Of a stretch of 64,000 nt of DNA, positions 59,743 to 64,000 are shown in pieces. Each line of letters opens with the position of its first letter. The stretch's first letter is position 1. The translations under genes and the position numbers were made by a program. The DNA comes from CADEEV01 sp964442185 (GTDB lineage Bacteria; Acidobacteriota; Vicinamibacteria; Fen-336), in assembly GCA_964442185.1 (NCBI GenBank), contig CAYTWT010000293.1:30758-94757 (forward strand), written 5' to 3'. The notes beneath the pieces are model-generated. The model worked only from the letters and a program-made list of their open reading frames with translations. It was not told the origin of the DNA and searched no databases.

Positions 59743-60624
59743 ATGAAGAGCGAAAGCGCAGAAGTCGGAATCATCGGCGGCAGCGGGCTCTACGAGATCG
59801 AGGGCTTCACCGACCGGCGTGAGATCAGCGTCGAGACGCCCTTTGGATCGCCCTCGGACGCCTTCATCGTTGGAACACTCGAGGATCGCAGCGTCGCCTT
59901 CCTGCCCAGACACGGGCGCGGCCACCGGATCCTGCCGCACGAGCTGCCGTTCCAGGCCAACCTGTGGGCGATGAAGTCCCTGGGCGTCGAGCGGATTCTC
60001 TCCGTGTCCGCGGTGGGCTCGCTCAAGGAGCGCTACGCGCCGCTTCACATCGTGATCCCGGATCAGTTCGTGGACCGCACGCTCGCGCGCAAATCGACGT
60101 TCTTCGGGCGTGGCCTCGTGGCCCACGTCGGCTTCGCGCATCCGTTTTGCGGGCCGCTCTCCGCGGTGGCTGCCGAGGCCTGTGCCGAAGTCGGGGCTAC
60201 GCATCACAAGGGCGGCGCCTACGTGTGCATCGAGGGACCGCAGTTCTCCACGCTCGCCGAGTCGCAGCTCTACCGCTCCTGGGGCATGGACGTGATCGGG
60301 ATGACGAACCTGCAGGAAGCCAAGCTCGCGCGCGAGGCCGAGATCTGCTACGTGACCTTGGCCATGGTCACGGACTACGACTGCTGGCATCCCGAACACG
60401 ACGCGGTCAGTGTCGACCAGATCGTGGACAACCTGGGCAAGAACGCGCAAACCGCGAAGGCCGTGCTGCGCGCCGTGCTGCGGCGGTTGCCCGAGAGTCG
60501 CGAATGCGAGTGTGCGCGGGCGCTGCGGCACGCGCTCTTCACCGCGCCCGAGCTGGTTCCCGAGGAGACCAAGCGAATCCTGCAACCCATCATCGGACGC
60601 TACATGCCCGTGGCAGCGCCCTAG
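59743..60624 (+). CDS. mtnP: S-methyl-5'-thioadenosine phosphorylase
   Basis: A purine nucleoside phosphorylase of the MTAP family, splitting 5'-methylthioadenosine into adenine and methylthioribose-1-phosphate. The 293 residues show 'VGIIGGSGLYEIEGF', 'FLPRHGRGHRILPHELPFQANLWAMKSLGVERILSVSAVGSL', 'YVCIEGPQFSTLAESQLYRSWGMDVIGMTNLQEAKLAREAEI' and 'TDYDCW' (adenine-binding Asp). Its stop codon overlaps the GTG of the downstream PfkB kinase (TAGTG). Confidence 0.94.
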   Translation: MKSESAEVGIIGGSGLYEIEGFTDRREISVETPFGSPSDAFIVGTLEDRSVAFLPRHGRGHRILPHELPFQANLWAMKSLGVERILSVSAVGSLKERYAPLHIVIPDQFVDRTLARKSTFFGRGLVAHVGFAHPFCGPLSAVAAEACAEVGATHHKGGAYVCIEGPQFSTLAESQLYRSWGMDVIGMTNLQEAKLAREAEICYVTLAMVTDYDCWHPEHDAVSVDQIVDNLGKNAQTAKAVLRAVLRRLPESRECECARALRHALFTAPELVPEETKRILQPIIGRYMPVAAP

Positions 60625-61532
60625 TGCCGATCCTCGTAGTGGGAAGCGTCGCGTACGACACCATCGAGACGCCGTTTGGCAAGGCCGAGCGCGTGCTGGG
60701 CGGCAGCGCTTCCTTCTTCTCGGTCGCGGCGGCACTCTTCGTGCCCGTGAACCTGGTTGGCGTCGTCGGCAGCGACTTCGGCGAGAAGCAGCTCGCTGCC
60801 TTCAAAGGACGCCGGATCGACCTCGAGGGCCTCGAGCGCGCGGAAGGGAAGACCTTCCACTGGCAGGGGAAGTACTCGTACGACCTGAACGCGCGCGACA
60901 CCATCGCCACCAACCTCAACGTCTTCGAGTTCTTCAAGCCACGCATCCCTGCGAGCTATCGCCGCTCGGAGATCGTGTTTCTCGGGAATATCGATCCCGT
61001 GCTCCAGCTCGAGGTGCTGAACCAGGTCGAGAAACCGCGCCTGGTGGCCTGCGACACGATGAACTTCTGGATCTCCGGCAAGCTCGAAGCGCTGGAGAAG
61101 ACGCTCGCTCGCGTCGATGTGCTGCTGATCAACGACGCCGAGGCGCGCCAGCTCTCGGGCGAGTGGAACATCGTCAAGGCCGCGCGCGCGATCCGCACGA
61201 TGGGCCCGCGCACCCTCGTCATAAAGAAAGGCGAGCACGGCGTGTTGATGTTCTCGGAGCACGGTTCCTTCGCCGCGCCGGCCTACCCGCTGGAGAGCGT
61301 GTTCGATCCCACGGGCGCCGGCGACAGCTTCGCCGGCGGGTTCATCGGCTATCTGGCGGGGGCCGAGAACGAGAGCGACGAAACTCTGCGCCGTGCTGTG
61401 ATCATGGGCAGCACGCTCGCGTCGTTCTGCGTCGAGGCCTTCAGCCTCGACCGGCTGCTCACGCTGACTCGCACGGAGATCGACGACCGCTTCTTGCTCT
61501 TCAAGCGTCTCACTCACTTCGAGAATCTCTAG
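60624..61532 (+). CDS. PfkB-family carbohydrate/nucleoside kinase
   Basis: A ribokinase-like kinase of 302 residues from GTG 60624. It has 'ILVVGSVAYDTIETPFGKAERVLGGSASFFSVAAALF' (substrate Asp and GG loop) and the PfkB signature 'DPTGAGDSFAGGFIGYLAG' with catalytic Asp and anion hole. Overlap with mtnP suggests it acts on a sugar or nucleoside from methylthioadenosine/adenosine salvage. The exact substrate is not shown by sequence. Confidence 0.9.
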   Translation: MPILVVGSVAYDTIETPFGKAERVLGGSASFFSVAAALFVPVNLVGVVGSDFGEKQLAAFKGRRIDLEGLERAEGKTFHWQGKYSYDLNARDTIATNLNVFEFFKPRIPASYRRSEIVFLGNIDPVLQLEVLNQVEKPRLVACDTMNFWISGKLEALEKTLARVDVLLINDAEARQLSGEWNIVKAARAIRTMGPRTLVIKKGEHGVLMFSEHGSFAAPAYPLESVFDPTGAGDSFAGGFIGYLAGAENESDETLRRAVIMGSTLASFCVEAFSLDRLLTLTRTEIDDRFLLFKRLTHFENL

Positions 61533-61564
61533 CACGTGCATCTCACGGCTCTCGCCGACCGGCC

Positions 61565-61948
61565 CTAGCTGAGGTTCGTGCCCGACTCCAGCATCGTGTT
61601 CACGATGGTCAGGAGCTTGTTCGCCGTGAATGGCTTGTTGATGTACATGACTGCGCCCGATTCGAAGCCCTCGGCCAGCGCCTCGCCGCCGCCCTTCGCC
61701 GTCAGGAAAATCACGGGGATGTCCTTTAGGCGCGGGTCTTCCTTGATCTTGCGGCAGACCGCGAAGCCGTCCACCTCTGGCATCATCACGTCGAGGAGCA
61801 CGAGATCGAAGCTCCGCTCGCCCAGCAACTTGAGCGCCTCGGCACCGCCGCCAGCCCCGGTCACCTCGAAACCCTTCTGGGCGAGGATGGTCCGCTCCAG
61901 ATTCAGGATGTTCTCGTCATCGTCGACCACAAGGATGCGCTTCGCCAT
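61565..61948 (-). CDS. Single-domain response regulator
   Basis: A CheY-like receiver of 127 residues from ATG 61948 (GGAGG 6 nt upstream). 'RILVVDDDENILNLERTILAQKGF', the phospho-acceptor Asp in 'DLVLLDVMMPEVDGF', the Thr in 'VIFLTAK' and the Lys in 'YINKPFTANKLL' are all present. There is no output domain. Its ATG overlaps the stop of the upstream 146-residue gene (TGATG). A cognate kinase is not adjacent. Confidence 0.93.
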   Translation of the reverse strand: MAKRILVVDDDENILNLERTILAQKGFEVTGAGGGAEALKLLGERSFDLVLLDVMMPEVDGFAVCRKIKEDPRLKDIPVIFLTAKGGGEALAEGFESGAVMYINKPFTANKLLTIVNTMLESGTNLS

Positions 61949-62388
61949 CAGCAACCTCCGGGGTCCGACCGGTTAACGCCGGATTGCGCGGGAATTCTAG
62001 CAATCTCGCCCGGGCTTGTCAGCATCGACTCCATCTCCCAAAGCAGGAAGAACAGCGTGCCTGGGCGCGTGCGGATCGCGGCGAGCGCCGCGGCCGCGCT
62101 CAGAAGGCTTCTCGCCGCTCCCACCGCCGGCTCCTCGGATGGGCCGAGCCACTTGTCCAGGAAGCCGCGGACCAGGTTCTCGTCGCCATCGTCCCAGGCG
62201 CCCTCGAGCTTCCGAAGCACGCGCCGCGCCAGGGCGCGCTCGCCACGTGAGGGCCGGGGCCACTCACCGCGGCCCTTCGCCGCGGCCCCGAGTACGCGCA
62301 GGCGGGCCTCGAGCAGTGCGAGATAGGCGTCCCGGTCGCGGCTCGCCTTGAGCACCCGCGCCACGGCCCTGGTCAGGGCGTGCCTCAC
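61948..62388 (-). CDS. Protein of unknown function between lpxB and a response regulator
   Basis: A 146-residue, Arg/Ala-rich, probably all-helical protein that I do not recognise ('MRHALTRAVARVLKASRDRDAYLALLEARLRVLG', 'RALARRVLRKLEGAWDDGDENLVRGFLDKWLGPSEEPAVGAARSLLSAAAAL'). It has no signal peptide or clear membrane helix. The GTG start overlaps the lpxB stop by 4 nt and its stop overlaps the response regulator's ATG, so all three are translationally coupled. The coupling supports it being a real gene. Confidence 0.7.
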   Translation of the reverse strand: MRHALTRAVARVLKASRDRDAYLALLEARLRVLGAAAKGRGEWPRPSRGERALARRVLRKLEGAWDDGDENLVRGFLDKWLGPSEEPAVGAARSLLSAAAALAAIRTRPGTLFFLLWEMESMLTSPGEIARIPAQSGVNRSDPGGC

Positions 62389-63533
62389 GGTGCCTGATGC
62401 AGGTAACTCGCCACCACGGCCGCCGCGCGAGCCGCGGCGCCGGGCTCGCCGAGCCGGCGGCGAACCTCCGCCAGGTCCTCGCGCATCTTCGCAACGCGGG
62501 CGGGATCCTCGAGAAGGGCAAGCGCCTCGTTCGCCACGCGCTCGGCGGTGAAATCAGCCTGCATCAGCTCGGGCACCACGCTGCGACCGGCAATCAGGTT
62601 GACCATCGCGAACTGGTTGACGCGAAGCAGGGGCCGGCCCAGCGCATAGGTCAGCGGCGAAACGCGATAGACGACGACCATCGGTAGCCCCTGCAGCGCC
62701 GCCTCGACGGTGGCTGTACCCGAAGCCACCAGGCCAGCCGAGGCCGAGGCGAGGGTCTCGTGGGTGCGACCCCGCACCAGATGCACGCCGGGTCGCGCCC
62801 GTGCCGTGGCGAAGATGTCCTCTGGCAGGTTAGGCGCTGCGGCGAGCAGGAACTGGATGTCCGGGCGCCGCACGGCGATGCGTTCGAGCGCGCCGAGCAG
62901 AGGCGGCAGGTTGTGCCTGACTTCCTGTGGTCGGCTGCCGGGAAGTACCGCCAGGACCGGCTTGCCCGGATCGACGCCGAGCTCCCGAAGCATGGCTGCC
63001 TTGTCGGCCACCGGCTTGACGTGGTCGAGCAGGGGATGGCCGACAAAGCTGACCGGCACGCCCGCTTCGCGATAGAGCGTCTCCTCGAAGGGGAACAGCA
63101 CCAGCATCCGGGCCACGGTCTCGCGGATCGCCCGGATCCGGCCCCGGCGCCACGCCCACACCTGGGGCGAGACGTAGTAGACGATGGGGATGCCGCGCCG
63201 CTTCAGCTCGCGGGCGAGGCGCAGGTTGAAATCGGGGTAATCGACGAGCACGGCGACATCGGGCCGTGCTCGATCGACCTCGGCCAGGATCCGCTTGAAG
63301 ATCGAATGCAGTTCGGCGAGATGCTTCACGACCTCGAGCAGCCCGACCACCGCAACGTCGCGCAGGTGCGCCACGAGCTCCACGCCGGCGGCGGCGGCTC
63401 GGTCGCCGCCCAGGCCGAAGGCGTCGAGTTCCGGCCGGTTGGAACGTAGCTGGGCGACGAGCTCTCCGCCATAGGCGTCGCCCGACGGCTCGCCGCAGGA
63501 GAGGAGCAGGCGCGGAGGGGCTTTCGGACTCAA
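62385..63533 (-). CDS. lpxB: Lipid-A-disaccharide synthase
   Basis: LpxB joins UDP-2,3-diacylglucosamine and lipid X to form the lipid A disaccharide at the inner membrane. The 382 residues from TTG 63533 show 'LLLSCGEPSGDAYGGELVAQL', 'GVELVAHLRDVAVVGLLEVVKHL', 'VDYPDFNLRLARELKRRGIPIVYYVSPQVWAWRRGRI', 'FVGHPLLD' and 'LAVLPGSRPQEVRHNLP'. The longer upstream frame crosses a divergent gene and lacks similarity. Its presence shows the organism makes lipid A. Confidence 0.93.
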   Translation of the reverse strand: MSPKAPPRLLLSCGEPSGDAYGGELVAQLRSNRPELDAFGLGGDRAAAAGVELVAHLRDVAVVGLLEVVKHLAELHSIFKRILAEVDRARPDVAVLVDYPDFNLRLARELKRRGIPIVYYVSPQVWAWRRGRIRAIRETVARMLVLFPFEETLYREAGVPVSFVGHPLLDHVKPVADKAAMLRELGVDPGKPVLAVLPGSRPQEVRHNLPPLLGALERIAVRRPDIQFLLAAAPNLPEDIFATARARPGVHLVRGRTHETLASASAGLVASGTATVEAALQGLPMVVVYRVSPLTYALGRPLLRVNQFAMVNLIAGRSVVPELMQADFTAERVANEALALLEDPARVAKMREDLAEVRRRLGEPGAAARAAAVVASYLHQAP

Positions 63534-63716
63534 CCTGGCGAGTATAGGGCCTGTTTCACAAACCGTAGGGCGCGGCCTTGTCCCCTGCGAAGGACACTTC
63601 CCCAGCCGGCCTCTATCGCCAACATCTTGATTCCCGGCGGCTTCCGCCTTCGGGTCCGTCGGCACATGGATTGCTCTCGTGGGTGGCAGGACAATGGTGC
63701 TGACGGGGAGGACGAC

Positions 63717-64000
63717 ATGAGCGGACGGCAACTGACGGTAGCGATGGCCCTGGTAGCGGTGGTGGCGCTTCCGGTTCTCGCGGAGGACGCCAAGCCGCGC
63801 GGCTCGAGTGGCGGGTCTTCCGGCGGTTCGGGCCACGCCTCCCATCACGGTGGTTCCGGCGGTGGATCCGGTTCGCACCGCGGGGGCTCGGGCTACCGCC
63901 CCTCCGGCGGCAGCTCGTCGCACCCCTCGCCTTCGCTGACCGACGCGCAGCGCCGACATCCCCGCGCGGGGACGGGCACCGGCTGGCGCTATCCGGGCTA
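63717..64000 (+). CDS. Secreted Gly/Ser/His-rich protein (3' truncated by window edge)
   Basis: ATG 63717 with Shine-Dalgarno GGGGAGG. The first 26 residues are a signal peptide (MSGRQLTVAMALVAVVALPVLAED). The rest is low-complexity, rich in Gly, Ser and His ('GSSGGSSGGSGHASHHGGSGGGSGSHRGG'), then 'TDAQRRHPRAGTGTGWRYPGY', which still reads open at the edge. The 183-bp gap before it (63534-63716) shows nothing else. The function is unknown; His-rich secreted segments can bind metals. Confidence 0.7.
   Translation, partial: MSGRQLTVAMALVAVVALPVLAEDAKPRGSSGGSSGGSGHASHHGGSGGGSGSHRGGSGYRPSGGSSSHPSPSLTDAQRRHPRAGTGTGWRYPG

Noticed and set aside
63534..63716. Promoter for lpxB in the divergent gap
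   Set aside because: TATACT-like bases occur on the minus strand near 63541 but no -35 at a suitable distance; not enough to list.

Overview
The window is high-GC, gene-dense chromosomal DNA from a Gram-negative bacterium. LpxB (lipid A), a TonB-type outer-membrane barrel and a Tat-exported enzyme all point to an outer membrane. Several features recur in Acidobacteriota: a barrel with an N-terminal carboxypeptidase-regulatory domain, a PATAN/DUF4388 protein, a PDZ-multi-TM histidine kinase, DUF2911, an MtnP-PfkB pair and an rpsU-zinc-ribbon pair. I therefore read it as Acidobacteriota-like. This is an inference from gene content; there is no rRNA gene in the window. I see no tRNA, rRNA, CRISPR array, intact insertion sequence or prophage.

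Layout. 1-7.9 kb: the 3' end of rho, a secreted PKD-like protein, a Fic-fold protein lacking its catalytic histidine, a YheT-type hydrolase and a zinc alcohol dehydrogenase. ftsE and ftsX follow but are separated by a diguanylate cyclase and uridine kinase; then comes a metallo-beta-lactamase-fold phosphodiesterase. 7.85-8.36 kb: a gene-free stretch holding a complete small transcription unit. It has a promoter, a 12-codon ORF whose Shine-Dalgarno matches the whole 16S 3' tail, structured RNA and an intrinsic terminator. 8.4-16.7 kb: OPT transporter, purD-purE, rsmI, rpsU plus zinc-ribbon protein, pta and a STAS protein. 16.8-23.8 kb: a tightly packed glycan operon with a UbiA/DPPR-synthase-like enzyme, an unknown 182-aa protein and five GT4 glycosyltransferases. 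23.8-31 kb: PATAN protein, an NtrC-type regulator with its PDZ-sensor kinase, and a TonB-type barrel. 31-42 kb: central metabolism (cyclase, KDPG aldolase, glgC, eno), a large membrane protein, methylmalonyl-CoA mutase large subunit, DUF2911 and gatB. 42-50 kb: hydrolases and peptidases, including an M28 peptidase fused to an MBL domain, and a GlpD-like dehydrogenase. 50-56.4 kb: diguanylate cyclase, two methyltransferases, EamA transporter, CBS protein, MtgA, and a Tat-exported HisC-like aminotransferase. 56.4-64 kb: acyl-CoA dehydrogenase, MeaB and methylmalonyl-CoA epimerase, then the decayed remains of a type I restriction-modification locus beside an orphan HicB. mtnP-pfkB, a response regulator, lpxB and the start of a secreted Gly/Ser/His-rich protein complete the window.

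How genes connect. The mutase large subunit, MeaB, epimerase and acyl-CoA dehydrogenase together suggest a methylmalonyl-CoA/propionyl-CoA route split over two loci; the B12-binding small subunit is not here. Two diguanylate cyclases, both with intact GGDEF and I-site motifs, indicate c-di-GMP signalling. A recurring promoter design is visible: many start codons without a Shine-Dalgarno have a TAnnnT -10 hexamer only 6-9 bp upstream, so leaderless mRNAs are probably common. Genes with a good Shine-Dalgarno lack this close -10.
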